From the NCBI RefSeq assembly GCF_013364275.1, contig NZ_CP054932.1, forward strand, positions 8,060,001 to 8,124,000: a stretch of 64,000 bases of DNA. The letters are read 5' to 3'. The DNA is from Actinomadura sp. NAK00032. GTDB lineage: Bacteria; Actinomycetota; Actinomycetes; Streptosporangiales; Streptosporangiaceae. The position numbers and the translations under genes were made by a program. Below the pieces are notes generated by a model that worked only from the letters and a program-made list of their open reading frames with translations, did not search any database and was not told where the DNA came from. Shown here piece by piece: positions 8,606 through 17,108 of this stretch (the first letter of the stretch is position 1; each line of letters opens with the position of its first letter).

Positions 8606-9405
8606 AGGTTCCTCCGCAGGTCGGTCACGGCGGCCGCGAGCGGCGCCGGGTCCTCAGTGAGCACGAACGTGCCGCCGGGTATGCGCGCGACCGGCGCGTC
8701 CAGGACCTCGGCGACCTCGCCCGCCGGCTCCGAGAGGGGGTCGCGGTCGGGCGCGATGACGACCGTCGGCCGCCCCGGGCGCCGTGCCGCGGCCAGGACG
8801 GCGGCCAGGTCGGCGTTCCACAGCGCCGCGTAGCCCTCGTACCAGACGCGCCCCGCCCGGACGCGGTCGGCGAAGGCGTCGAACACCAGGTCGGGGTCGG
8901 CGTCGTCGGCGAACGCCCGCGCGATGAACCGCCACACGTCCGCGACGCCGTCGGGGGTGCCGGGGACCGGGTTCAGCCGCTCGAACTTCGACAGCCGCGT
9001 CCGCCAGTCGAAGTACGCCGGGTAGCCGATGAGCCCGAGCCCGGCGACGTCGCCGGGGTGCTCGGCGGCCATGACCGCCGCCAGCGCCGCGCCGGTGTGG
9101 TGGCCGACGACGACCTTCGGCCCCGGACGCGCCTCCTGGACGGCGTCCCACAGCAGGCCGGCGTGTTCGGCGAGGCTCAGCGGCCGGGAGGTGGCGTCGG
9201 ACTCGCCGAGGTTCAGCATGTCGGGCGCGACGCACGGCAGCGGCGCCAGGCTCCGCATCACCGGCAGCCACAGCCGGCCCGACGCGGGCACCTGGTGCAG
9301 CAGCAGGACGTCCGGGCCGTCACCGGGGGTCGCGCGCAGGTGCACGTAGCCTTCCGGTGTGGGGACGAGACGGCGCTCCACTCTCGGTTCGGCCGTCAAA
9401 AGCAC
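8602..9405 (-). CDS. Alpha/beta-hydrolase fold protein with an altered catalytic triad
   Basis: The protein (267 residues from GTG 9405, 265 from TTG 9399) has the alpha/beta-hydrolase fold: an oxyanion-loop VLLLHQVPASG, a PDMLNLGESDA loop and a lid segment. The nucleophile elbow, normally G-x-S-x-G, reads GHHTG, so His stands where Ser should be, and the late catalytic-His position reads GGTFV. An acidic residue remains in APDRDPLS. Classical serine hydrolysis is therefore doubtful; a non-hydrolytic or cofactor-independent role is possible. It overlaps the cupin gene upstream by 10 bases and the flavoprotein downstream by 4. The longer upstream frame is antisense shadow and was not used. Confidence 0.82.
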   Translation of the reverse strand: MLLTAEPRVERRLVPTPEGYVHLRATPGDGPDVLLLHQVPASGRLWLPVMRSLAPLPCVAPDMLNLGESDATSRPLSLAEHAGLLWDAVQEARPGPKVVVGHHTGAALAAVMAAEHPGDVAGLGLIGYPAYFDWRTRLSKFERLNPVPGTPDGVADVWRFIARAFADDADPDLVFDAFADRVRAGRVWYEGYAALWNADLAAVLAAARRPGRPTVVIAPDRDPLSEPAGEVAEVLDAPVARIPGGTFVLTEDPAPLAAAVTDLRRNL

Positions 9406-10250
9406 AGGCAGCCGGGCTGCTCCGGGAGCGGGTCGGCACCGTGGACCGCCAGGTCGGGCGGCAGGATCGGCCGGTGCTCGGGCGTCCAGGTGAAGTCGAC
9501 GTCGTGCTCGGTGTAGACGGTGCTGAGCGGGCCGCCCTTGGTGCGGAACAGCATGAGGTTGCCGGTGGGCGACCCGAACGGGCCGTGCCACTCCTCCGGC
9601 GGGCGCCAGAAGTAGCAGCCGGCGCGCATCAGGCCGAGCGGCCCGGCCAGCTCCCCGGCCAGCAGGTACATCTCCTCCACGACCGGGTGCTTCTCGGGCT
9701 TGCGGCCCGACCGCAGCGGCATCGTGCCGAGCAGCCACGTCTCCTCGCCGTCCACCGGGTCGCGGCGCAGGAACTTGCGCCCGGCGCCGGGCGGGAACGT
9801 CGGATGGAAGTTGCCGCCCCACTCGCCGGCGAACCCGTCGACCTTGGTGACCAGCCGCCGCTCGTCGAGCATCCCGGCGGGGGCGTCCCCTTCGCGCAGC
9901 CGCGGCTCGCCGGAGAAGAACGTCAGCACCACGGCGCCGGACCGGGACTCGACCCCGGACGTGGCCGTCCCGGCGGGGAAGTGCCCGTAGGAGTACCTGC
10001 CGTACTCGACGCCGGAGATGGTCAGCGCGCCGTGCAGGACGAGGAACTCCTCGTCCACGTCCATGTGGTGGACGCCCTCCCCGCGCGCGAACCCGGCCGG
10101 GTAGCGGACGAGGAGGCTGGACGCGCCGGACCCCTCGTCCAGGCTGAGCAGCTTGCTCTCGACCTTCGCGCCGTCGCGCCCGTACAGGCCGTCCTGCCAG
10201 GGCAGGGCCTGGGACTGGATGAACTCGATGAACGGGCGTCCCATCGTCAC
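9396..10250 (-). CDS. Double-cupin protein (DUF4437-like)
   Basis: The 284-residue protein folds as two consecutive cupin domains. The first has metal-ligand-like residues in GEGVHHMDVDEEFLVLHG (residues 57-74 region); the second contains KPEKHPVVEEMYLLAGE. Related anti-sigma ChrR-type and DUF4437 cupins bind a divalent metal, and some act as dioxygenases or isomerases. No zinc anti-sigma N-terminal domain is present, so an enzymatic role in the operon is more likely than regulation. Start is GTG in a GTGA overlap with the small protein upstream; an ATG two codons later is an alternative. Confidence 0.8.
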   Translation of the reverse strand: MTMGRPFIEFIQSQALPWQDGLYGRDGAKVESKLLSLDEGSGASSLLVRYPAGFARGEGVHHMDVDEEFLVLHGALTISGVEYGRYSYGHFPAGTATSGVESRSGAVVLTFFSGEPRLREGDAPAGMLDERRLVTKVDGFAGEWGGNFHPTFPPGAGRKFLRRDPVDGEETWLLGTMPLRSGRKPEKHPVVEEMYLLAGELAGPLGLMRAGCYFWRPPEEWHGPFGSPTGNLMLFRTKGGPLSTVYTEHDVDFTWTPEHRPILPPDLAVHGADPLPEQPGCLCF

Positions 10251-10531
10251 TTCCTCTTCTCGTCGGTGGGGGGTTCGTCGGCCGGCAGCGGGGCGCGGGC
10301 GTCGTCGCGCTCGGCGGCGACGGCGAGCAGCCGGGCGATCGACCGGTTCAGCTCGCCGGCCGGGTCGCCGTCGGACGGCATCCCCAGCCGCCGCTCCAGC
10401 TCGCGCACCCGGGCGCGCTCCTCGTGCAGCTGGCTCGCCAGCTCGAAGACCATGGCCGCGAGCTGGTCCACCTGGGCGGAGCCGAGCGCGCGGAGTTCCG
10501 GCGCGGGGGGCAGGGGGGCGATGTCAGGCAC
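10247..10531 (-). CDS. Small coiled-coil protein paired with methyltransferase (copy A)
   Basis: This 94-residue protein has a Pro-rich start, a central amphipathic helix (QLAAMVFELASQLHEERARV) likely to form a coiled coil, and a charged Lys/Glu tail. I do not recognise a named family. It starts at GTG 10531, 8 bases inside the methyltransferase gene, with GGAGGA 6 bases upstream. A similar small protein follows the related methyltransferase at 23.9 kb; the two share the pattern xDQL...LA(S/A)(Q/E)L...R(V/L)xxLExxL. The pairing suggests it is a subunit or partner of the enzyme. Confidence 0.75.
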   Translation of the reverse strand: MPDIAPLPPAPELRALGSAQVDQLAAMVFELASQLHEERARVRELERRLGMPSDGDPAGELNRSIARLLAVAAERDDARAPLPADEPPTDEKRK

Positions 10532-11531
10532 GGGCTTCCTCCGGCTTGCGTGCTTCCAGGACGGCCCAGGGGAAGTGCCATTCGGCACGGTCGGGCCACC
10601 GCGTCGTCTCCAGCCGTCCGGCACCGCGCTCGTCGAACGCGACCCAGCGCGCGTCGGCGAGGCCGGCCTTCTCGCACAGGGCGAGGCAGTCGGTGTCGAA
10701 CAGCATCGGCAGGTACGGCTCGTTGTTGCGGTCGCCGTGCTCGACGAGCGCGAGGTCGCGGACGGTGTCGCCGGTCGGATGGAAGTCCAGGATGCGCAAC
10801 ACTCCGCCCGGCGCGAGCGTCCGCGCGGCGTCGGCGATCAGGTCGGCGAGCACCGGCGGCGGCAGCTCGTGGATCAGCATCGTCGCGGTGACCAGGTCCG
10901 CCGATCCGGCGGGCAGCCCCGTCGCGGAGGCGTCGGCCTGGACGTACCGGATGCCGGGCCCCTCGGTGCGGTGGGCGGCCAGCCGCAGCACCGGCGCGGA
11001 CAGGTCGACGCCGATCACCTCGGCGTCCGGCCAGCGCCGCTTGAACGGGCGGGTGCTCTTGCCGAACCCGCAGCCGAGGTCGACGATGCGCCGGTACGGC
11101 CGGTCGGGGACGGCGGTCTCGGTGAACAGGGTGTGGAACGCGAAGTCGTCGTTCTCGCCCAGCATCACGAGCTTGGCGCCGGCCTCGTAGACCAGGGCGG
11201 CGCGGTCGGTGCTCCACACGCCGCCGGGCTGGACGTGGATGTCCACGTCGGTGTACCAGGCGGGCAGTTCCAGGTCGGGGTCCAGCTCCAGGCCGGGCGC
11301 GGCCTCGGGCAGCTCGTCGGCGTCGACCGCGTCCGCGACCGCCCGCCACAGCATCTTCTGCGCGGACCGTTCCAGCCACGCGAACCACGGGTACACCGGC
11401 GCGCCGTGGACGGCCGCGCGGTCGGGCTCCGGCCCCGCCTGCTCGACGAGCACCGGGTACAGCGACCGCGCCCACTGCTGGCGCAGCGCGAGCGCGAAGT
11501 CCACCCGCGCCCGGCGTGCGACGTCGTTCAT
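10524..11531 (-). CDS. Class I SAM-dependent methyltransferase (copy A)
   Basis: The 335-residue protein has an alpha-helical N-terminal domain of about 125 residues and then a Rossmann methyltransferase domain with motif I IVDLGCGFG, an acidic VIGVDLS loop and a post-motif region LAPGGVLRILDFHP. Just before the Rossmann fold lies a D-V-D-I-H-V-Q-P-G-G segment that is shared with the second methyltransferase at 23.9-24.9 kb (DVHFHRQPGG), showing the two are homologues. The acceptor substrate is unknown. The ATG overlaps the stop of the ABC ATPase gene (ATGA), so transport and methylation genes are coupled. Confidence 0.85.
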   Translation of the reverse strand: MNDVARRARVDFALALRQQWARSLYPVLVEQAGPEPDRAAVHGAPVYPWFAWLERSAQKMLWRAVADAVDADELPEAAPGLELDPDLELPAWYTDVDIHVQPGGVWSTDRAALVYEAGAKLVMLGENDDFAFHTLFTETAVPDRPYRRIVDLGCGFGKSTRPFKRRWPDAEVIGVDLSAPVLRLAAHRTEGPGIRYVQADASATGLPAGSADLVTATMLIHELPPPVLADLIADAARTLAPGGVLRILDFHPTGDTVRDLALVEHGDRNNEPYLPMLFDTDCLALCEKAGLADARWVAFDERGAGRLETTRWPDRAEWHFPWAVLEARKPEEARA

Positions 11532-12514
11532 CGAACCTCCTGAAGACCGAGTCCGGAATCCACCTCGCCGGGGAAGAAGCAGGCCACCGAACGGTCCCCG
11601 GACACCGTCAGCGGCGGCGCGTCGGCCGCGCACACGTCGCGCGCGACCGGGCACCGGGTGTGGAAGACGCAGCCGGGCGGCCGGTCGATGGGCGACGGCG
11701 GGTCGCCCGTCAGCACGATCCGCTCCCGGGGCCGCTCGTCGGTCGTCGGCGTCGCCGACAGCAGCGCCGCCGTGTAGGGGTGCTGCGGGGCCGCCACGAC
11801 CGACGTCGTCGGCCCCTCCTCCAGCACGCGCCCGAGGTACAGCACGACGACGCGGTCGGAGATGTGGTGGACGAGCGACAGGTCGTGCGCGATCAGCAGG
11901 AACGCCAGGTCGTCGGCCCGCTGCACCTCGCCGAGCAGGTTGACGATCTGCGCCTGGATCGAGACGTCGAGGGCGGAGACGGGCTCGTCCGCGACGATCA
12001 CCGAGGGGCGGGCGGCCAGCGCGCGGGCGATCGAGATCCGCTGCCGCTGCCCGCCGGAGAACTGCGCCGGGTAGCGGCCGGCGGCCGACTCCGGCAGCCC
12101 GACCTGGCCGAGCACCTCCGCGACGCGGGCGGCGATCTGCTCCCGCGTCCCGAAGCCGTGGGCCCGCAGGGGCTCGGCGACGATGCGGGCCACGGTCATG
12201 CGCGGGTCCAGGCTGGCGTACGGGTCCTGGAGGATCATCTGGAAGTGGCGGCGCAGCGGCCGCAGCCGCCGCTCGGGCATGTGCGTGATGTCGCGGCCGT
12301 CGAAGGTGATGCGGCCCGACTGCGGGGTCGTGGCGCGCATCAGCGCGGACGCGGCCGTGGACTTGCCCGACCCGGACTCGCCGACGAGCGCGAGCGTCTG
12401 CCCGCGGCGCAGCGTCAGCGAGACGTCGTCGACCGCGGTGAGCGTCCGCCCGCCGACCGGGAACCGGACGGAGACGCCGGTCATCTCCATGATGGGCGGC
12501 TGCGTGTCAGTCAT
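11528..12514 (-). CDS. Oligopeptide/dipeptide-type ABC transporter ATPase (OppF/DppF-like)
   Basis: The 328-residue ATPase shows Walker A GESGSGKST, signature FSGGQRQR, Walker B VIVADEP and a C-terminal oligopeptide-transporter extension with PPGCVFHTRCP and several Cys residues. It would energise uptake with the neighbouring OppD-like ATPase, two permeases and a lipoprotein binding protein. Gene order (binding protein, permease, permease, ATPase, ATPase) is the standard one for this class of importer. It overlaps the partner ATPase gene by 8 bases. Confidence 0.92.
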   Translation of the reverse strand: MTDTQPPIMEMTGVSVRFPVGGRTLTAVDDVSLTLRRGQTLALVGESGSGKSTAASALMRATTPQSGRITFDGRDITHMPERRLRPLRRHFQMILQDPYASLDPRMTVARIVAEPLRAHGFGTREQIAARVAEVLGQVGLPESAAGRYPAQFSGGQRQRISIARALAARPSVIVADEPVSALDVSIQAQIVNLLGEVQRADDLAFLLIAHDLSLVHHISDRVVVLYLGRVLEEGPTTSVVAAPQHPYTAALLSATPTTDERPRERIVLTGDPPSPIDRPPGCVFHTRCPVARDVCAADAPPLTVSGDRSVACFFPGEVDSGLGLQEVR

Positions 12515-13457
12515 GGGGGTTCCAGCAGGCCAGGCGGGCGGGGCCGGAGACGGTCAGGACGGGCTCCCTGGTGGAGCAGTCGTCCTGCGCGCGGCCGCAC
12601 CGCGGATGGAAGGGGCAGCCGTCCGGGCGGGCGAACGGCGACGGCGGGGCGCCGGCGATCGCGGCGAGCGTCCGCGACCGGTCGAAGTTCGGCGCCGCCG
12701 CCAGCAGCGCCGCCGTGTACGGATGGCGCGGGTCGCGCAGCAGCTCCCGGGTCGGGCCCTCCTCCACGATGCCGCCGCTGTACATGACGGCGACGCGGTC
12801 GCACAGCTCGGCGGCGACGCCGAGATCGTGCGTGATGAGCACCATGGACGCGTCGCGCGCCTGGATCTGGTCCCGCATGAGCCGCGTGATCTGCGCCTGG
12901 ATGGTCGTGTCGAGCGCGGTGGTCGGCTCGTCGGCGAGGATGACCGACGGCTCGTTGATCAGCGCCAGCGCGATCATCACGCGCTGCCGGAGCCCGCCCG
13001 ACAGCTGGTGCGGGTAGGCCCGGACGCGGTCGCGCGGCGAGGGGATGCCGACCGCGGCGAGCGCCTCGACGGCCTTCTCACGGGCATCGGCCCGGGACAC
13101 GTCCTGGTGCCGCAGGACCGCCTCCGCCAGCACGGACCCGATCCGCCGCACCGGGTTCAGCCCGGTCATCGGATCCTGGAACACCATGCCGATCTGCGCG
13201 CCGCGGACGCGTTCCCACTGCTTCTCGGAGTACCCCGTGATGTCCTCGCCGCGCAGCCGGACGTCACCGGTGCGCGACAGGCCCGGGGGCAGCAGCCCGA
13301 TCAGGCTGAGCGCGGTGAGGGACTTGCCCGACCCGGACTCGCCGACGAGTCCGAGGATCTCGCCGCGGCCGAGGCGGAACGACACGTCCTGCACGATCCG
13401 GGTGTCGCCGCCGTGGACGACCGAGAGGCCGTCGACGTCGAGGACGGCTTCGTCCAT
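12507..13457 (-). CDS. Oligopeptide/dipeptide-type ABC transporter ATPase (OppD/DppD-like)
   Basis: This 316-residue ATPase has Walker A GESGSGKS, signature LSGGLRQRV, Walker B VILADEPTTALD and the C-terminal RPDGCPFHPRCG oligopeptide-family motif. It pairs with the OppF-like ATPase downstream. I prefer the ATG at 13457 because AGGGAG lies 6 bases upstream. A GTG at 13493 in a GTGA overlap with the permease gene would add 12 residues and is also plausible. Confidence 0.92.
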   Translation of the reverse strand: MDEAVLDVDGLSVVHGGDTRIVQDVSFRLGRGEILGLVGESGSGKSLTALSLIGLLPPGLSRTGDVRLRGEDITGYSEKQWERVRGAQIGMVFQDPMTGLNPVRRIGSVLAEAVLRHQDVSRADAREKAVEALAAVGIPSPRDRVRAYPHQLSGGLRQRVMIALALINEPSVILADEPTTALDTTIQAQITRLMRDQIQARDASMVLITHDLGVAAELCDRVAVMYSGGIVEEGPTRELLRDPRHPYTAALLAAAPNFDRSRTLAAIAGAPPSPFARPDGCPFHPRCGRAQDDCSTREPVLTVSGPARLACWNPHD

Positions 13458-13489
13458 CGTCTGCTCCCTGGGTTCGGCGGTCGCGGCGG

Positions 13490-14377
13490 TCACGGGCGCA
13501 CCGACTTCAGGCGGGCCCGGCTGCGGGCGGCCATGCCGTCGCCGATGAGGTTGGCGGCCGTCACCGCGAGGACGATGACCGCCGCGGGCACGAGCACCAG
13601 CAGCGGCGCCCCGACCAGGTGCTGGCGGCCCTCGGACAGCATGTTGCCGAGCGAGGGCGAGCCGAGCGGCGCGCCGATGCCGAGGAAGGAGAGCCCGCTC
13701 TCGGCGACCAGCAGGTCGGCGAACACGAACGCCCACATCACCATGATCGTGTGCCGCAGTCCGGGCAGGACGTGCGCGATCAGGATGCGGGGGCGGGTGA
13801 CGCCGAGCAGCCGCGCCGCGCGGACGTACTCGCGCTGCATGAGGCCGCGCGTCTCGGCGTAGACCACGCGGGCGAACACGGGCCAGCTCACCACCCCGAG
13901 CGTGATCGCCAGCGGCACGAAGCCGCGGCCGACCGCCGCCATCAGCGCGACGGCGATGACGAGGTAGGGCAGCGACAGGCACACGTCGATGACGCGGGAG
14001 ATCGCGGCCTGGACGTAGCCGGTGGTCGACCCGGCGAGGACGCCGAGCGTCACGCCGATGGCGGCGACGATGCACGCGGACGTGGCGGCGACCGAGGCCG
14101 TCCAGCCGAACCCGGCGATCGTCCAGGTCAGCAGGTCGCGGCCGACGCCGTCGGTGCCGAGCAGGTGACCGTCCTCGCCGGGCGACAGCAGCCGCGACTG
14201 GACACCGCCCCCGTCATCGGTGATGTCGCCGAACAGCACGGCGACGACCGTCACGCCGATGAGCAGGACCGCGATGCCGACGCCCGCGATCAGCCGCGCC
14301 GACTCCACTCCCGGCCGCCGGGGCACGAGCCGGCGCCGCACGAGCCCGCGCGGGGCCCCCTCCTGGACCGCTGTCAT
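13490..14377 (-). CDS. ABC transporter permease (OppC/DppC-like)
   Basis: The 295-residue permease has an N-terminal membrane helix (residues 28-48), an extracytoplasmic stretch with the LLGTDGVGRDLLT motif characteristic of DppC-type permeases, and about five further helices. The EAA-like cytoplasmic loop reads REYVRAARLLGVTRPRIL, the site that contacts the ATPase. The ATG at 14377 has GGAGG upstream and overlaps the previous stop in an ATGA junction. Confidence 0.92.
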   Translation of the reverse strand: MTAVQEGAPRGLVRRRLVPRRPGVESARLIAGVGIAVLLIGVTVVAVLFGDITDDGGGVQSRLLSPGEDGHLLGTDGVGRDLLTWTIAGFGWTASVAATSACIVAAIGVTLGVLAGSTTGYVQAAISRVIDVCLSLPYLVIAVALMAAVGRGFVPLAITLGVVSWPVFARVVYAETRGLMQREYVRAARLLGVTRPRILIAHVLPGLRHTIMVMWAFVFADLLVAESGLSFLGIGAPLGSPSLGNMLSEGRQHLVGAPLLVLVPAAVIVLAVTAANLIGDGMAARSRARLKSVRP

Positions 14378-15405
14378 CGCTGCCTCCGGAGGCGGGGGTC
14401 GAGGATGCCGAGCAGGGCGTCGGTGGCCGTGTTCGTCAGGAAGACCAGGCCGGCGATCGTGAACACGGCGGCCTGCACGATCGGGAAGTCCAGCTGCCGC
14501 ACCGAGTCGATCATCAGGGCGCCGAGGCCGGGCCAGGCGAACACGACCTCGATGATCAGCGCGCCGGAGACCAGGATCGCCAGCTGGGTGCCGACGAGGG
14601 CGGCGGCGCCGAGCAGGGCGTTCGGGAGGACGTGCCGCACGATGACGGTGCGGCGGGACGCCCCCGCGGCGCGCGCCGTGCGGACGAAGTCCTCGTCCAT
14701 GGTCTCGGCGACGTTGGCCGACACCACGCGGGTCAGCCGCGGGACGAGGAACGCCGCGAGCGACACCGCGGGCAGGATCGCCGCCGAGGCCGAGCCGTTG
14801 CCGATGCTCGGCAGCAGCCCGAGCTTGACGGCGAAGATCTGGATGAGCACCAGCCCGACGACGTAGCCGGGCATGCCCTGGCCGATGAAGACCAGGCCGG
14901 AGGCGGCCGACTGGGCCCGGCCGTCGGGGCGCGACCCGATCCACGCGCCGAGCGGGATCGCGATCAGCATGTTGAGCAGCACCGCGAGCAGCGCGAGCTG
15001 GAGCGTGGCCGGCAGCCGGTCCGCCACCTCGGTGAACGCGTTCGCGCCGGACTGGACGGAGGTGCCGAAGTCGAGCTGGGCGGCCCGGACGATGAACGTG
15101 GCGTACTGCTGGGCGAGCGGGTCGTCCAGGCCGTACTGCTCGCGGACGGCCGCGACCTGGTCGGGGGTGGCGTCCTGGCCCGCCAGCGTCGTCGCGGGGT
15201 CGCCGGTCAGCCGCAGCAGGAAGAACAGCAGGGTGGACACCGCGAACAGCAGCACGACCAGCTGGGACGCCCGCGAGGCGAGCATCAGGGCGAGCCCGCG
15301 GGCCCGGCCGGGGGCCCGGCCGGAGGCCCGGCCGGAGGCCCGGCCGGGCCGCCCGGCGGCCACGGGGGTGTCCGTGGCCGCCGCCACCGGCGCGGTGTCC
15401 TTCAC
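14374..15405 (-). CDS. ABC transporter permease (OppB/DppB-like)
   Basis: This 343-residue permease of the BPD_transp_1 family carries the DppB hallmarks: a first helix around residues 40-65, the GQDATPDQVAAVREQYGLDDP extracytoplasmic segment and an EAA loop DFVRTARAAGASRRTV. The N-terminal 35 residues are an unusual Gly/Arg/Pro/Ala stretch encoded by a 12-bp tandem repeat and precede the first helix. It starts at GTG in a GTGA overlap with the binding-protein gene. Confidence 0.9.
   Translation of the reverse strand: MKDTAPVAAATDTPVAAGRPGRASGRASGRAPGRARGLALMLASRASQLVVLLFAVSTLLFFLLRLTGDPATTLAGQDATPDQVAAVREQYGLDDPLAQQYATFIVRAAQLDFGTSVQSGANAFTEVADRLPATLQLALLAVLLNMLIAIPLGAWIGSRPDGRAQSAASGLVFIGQGMPGYVVGLVLIQIFAVKLGLLPSIGNGSASAAILPAVSLAAFLVPRLTRVVSANVAETMDEDFVRTARAAGASRRTVIVRHVLPNALLGAAALVGTQLAILVSGALIIEVVFAWPGLGALMIDSVRQLDFPIVQAAVFTIAGLVFLTNTATDALLGILDPRLRRQR
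15301..15348. repeat. 12-bp tandem repeat within permease N-terminus
   Basis: Four consecutive copies of GGCCCGGCCGG(A/G) stand in the 5' end of the OppB-like gene and encode a Gly-Arg-(Ala/Pro)-(Ser/Gly) repeat ahead of the first membrane helix. Because the unit is 12 bp, copy-number change would keep the frame. Confidence 0.85.
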
Positions 15406-16934
15406 TTCTTGGCCATCTGGTCGTAGCGGAAGAAGCGGTTGTCGTCCTTGGCGCCCTGCAGGTCGGCGGACTTGCCGACGATCGTGATCTGGTGCACCAG
15501 GAACAGCGCGGGCGGGTTGTCGTGCATCTCGGCGACGACCGCGCGCAGCTGCTCGGCGCGCTTGTCGGCGTCCATGTTGGTGAGCGCGGACTTGAGGTGG
15601 CCGGCGGTCGGCTCGTCGCAGAAGAACGTCGCCGCGCGCAGGCAGGTGAAGTTGCTCATGGCCCGGGTCGGGTCCATGGTGGGCAGCGCGTTCCAGGAGA
15701 GCCCGAACGCCTCGGTCTTCCAGGAGTTGCCCGTGTAGCGCTGCATCCAGGTCGGGAAGTTCATCTGGTTGAGCGTGAGGTCGACGCCGACCTTGGCGAG
15801 GTCCTGCTTGACGGCCTGGTAGATGTCGGCGTCGGCGGGGAAGGAGCCGACGACGACGTCGGCGCTCATCTTGAAGCCGTTCGGGTGGCCCGCCTCGGCG
15901 AGCAGCGCCTTGGCCTTCGCCGGGTCGTGGGGGTAGGCCCGCACGTCCGGGTTGTGGCCGACGACCTTCTCGGTCGGGCCCTGGCCGATGGGCTCGGCCT
16001 TGCCGAGCAGCAGGTTGTCGGCGATGGCCTGCTTGTTCACCGCGTAGTTGAGGGCCTGCCGGACCTTCTTGTCGGTGAGCGGCGAGTCGATCTTCTCGTC
16101 GCCCTTGACGTTGCGGAACGCCAGCGACATCACCTGGTTGCCGAGGTTGGCCTCGGCCTGGATCGAGCCCTTCATCTGGTCGACCTGGTCGGGCGAGACG
16201 CCGGTGATGAGGTCGACCTGACCGGACTGCAGGGCCTGCAGCCGGGAGGCGGGGTCCTGCATCGCCTGGATCTCCAGGTTCGCGGCCTTCGGCGCGCGCC
16301 AGGACTTCTCGAACGCGCTGAGGGTGATCTTGTTGCCGCCCCAGTTCTCGACCTGGAACGGTCCCGTGCCGACCGGGGTGGCGGCGATGCCCTTCACGCC
16401 GCCCTCGGTCAGGGCCTTCGGCGCCGGGATCATCAGCTCGGTCAGCTTGTTGGGCAGCACCGGGTCCGGGACGGACGTGGTGATCTCGACGGTCTTGGCG
16501 TCGGCCGCCTTGGCGGACTTGATCGTCGCGAGGTCGTTGGCGACCACCGACTGCTTGACCTCGGGGTTCTGCTTGAGGAAGTTCACCACGTCCGCGACGC
16601 CCTGGGCGGTCAGCTTCTCGCCGTTGGAGAACGTGACGTTGTCACGGAGCGTGAAACTCCATGCGGTGTCGGACGTGGTCTTCCATTCGGTCGCCAGCCA
16701 CGGCTTCACCTCGCCGGCCTCGTTCACGAACGTGAGCGGGTCGTAGATCGCGGCGTAGGTGTAGACGCCCGGCGAGACGGCGGAGTTGAACGGGTTTCCC
16801 TGGGAGGCGGGGAGCGAGTCGACGCCGACCCGCAGGGTCTGGCCGCCACCGCTTCCCGAGCCGCCGCCGCACGCGGCGAGCGCTGTTCCGAGGACGAGGG
16901 CCATTCCGCCCCGCACTGCAATGCCTCTAGCCAC
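15402..16934 (-). CDS. ABC transporter substrate-binding lipoprotein (SBP family 5)
   Basis: From GTG 16934 the protein has 510 residues. It begins with a short basic segment, a hydrophobic stretch and a lipobox ALAAC, so it is exported and lipid-anchored. The mature part is a family 5 solute-binding protein, the class serving dipeptide, oligopeptide, nickel and some glycoside or opine importers; blocks such as VRQALNYAVNKQAI and AKALLAEAGHPNGF are typical. It is the first gene of the ABC operon. A longer frame starts at 17012 but runs through the promoter and operators. GGAGGG lies just upstream of the chosen GTG, with GTG 16916 as an alternative. Confidence 0.92.
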   Translation of the reverse strand: MARGIAVRGGMALVLGTALAACGGGSGSGGGQTLRVGVDSLPASQGNPFNSAVSPGVYTYAAIYDPLTFVNEAGEVKPWLATEWKTTSDTAWSFTLRDNVTFSNGEKLTAQGVADVVNFLKQNPEVKQSVVANDLATIKSAKAADAKTVEITTSVPDPVLPNKLTELMIPAPKALTEGGVKGIAATPVGTGPFQVENWGGNKITLSAFEKSWRAPKAANLEIQAMQDPASRLQALQSGQVDLITGVSPDQVDQMKGSIQAEANLGNQVMSLAFRNVKGDEKIDSPLTDKKVRQALNYAVNKQAIADNLLLGKAEPIGQGPTEKVVGHNPDVRAYPHDPAKAKALLAEAGHPNGFKMSADVVVGSFPADADIYQAVKQDLAKVGVDLTLNQMNFPTWMQRYTGNSWKTEAFGLSWNALPTMDPTRAMSNFTCLRAATFFCDEPTAGHLKSALTNMDADKRAEQLRAVVAEMHDNPPALFLVHQITIVGKSADLQGAKDDNRFFRYDQMAKK

Positions 16935-16946
16935 AAGCCCTCCATT

Positions 16947-16963
16947 GTTCCTCTGAGCGGAAC
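16947..16963. promoter_or_regulatory. IclR-type operator, site 1 of ABC operon promoter
   Basis: GTTCCTCTGAGCGGAAC is a 17-bp near-perfect palindrome (seven of eight arm pairs) located 13 bp upstream of the binding-protein start. The same element recurs 21 bp away and twice more at the promoter of the operon that contains the IclR gene. Binding by that IclR protein is inferred. Confidence 0.65.
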
Positions 16964-16967
16964 ACTT

Positions 16968-16984
16968 AACTCGCTCAGTGGAAC
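16968..16984. promoter_or_regulatory. IclR-type operator, site 2 of ABC operon promoter
   Basis: AACTCGCTCAGTGGAAC matches the same palindrome with a degenerate left arm. It starts exactly 21 bp from site 1, two helical turns, so two dimers would sit on one face of the DNA. It touches the -10 box of the proposed promoter, as expected of a repressor site. Confidence 0.55.
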
Positions 16985-17012
16985 GGTAGGATGAGATACG
17001 CCACAGTGTCAA
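16983..17012 (-). promoter_or_regulatory. Sigma-A-type promoter of the ABC/methyltransferase operon
   Basis: On the minus strand a perfect -35 TTGACA (17012-17007) is followed after 18 bp by TACCGT (16988-16983), which fits TAnnnT. The -10 box overlaps the first bases of operator site 2. It lies in the 174-bp gap between the VOC gene and the binding-protein gene, which shows that the downstream operon has its own regulated promoter. Confidence 0.6.
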
Positions 17013-17108
17013 GGGTCATCGAAAACGAAACACGCAGGTAACACAGCTGTTTCGACAATTGTCGAGCGCGCGGACACAACAGTCCGCACTCCCCCGGACA
17101 CGGGTGGA

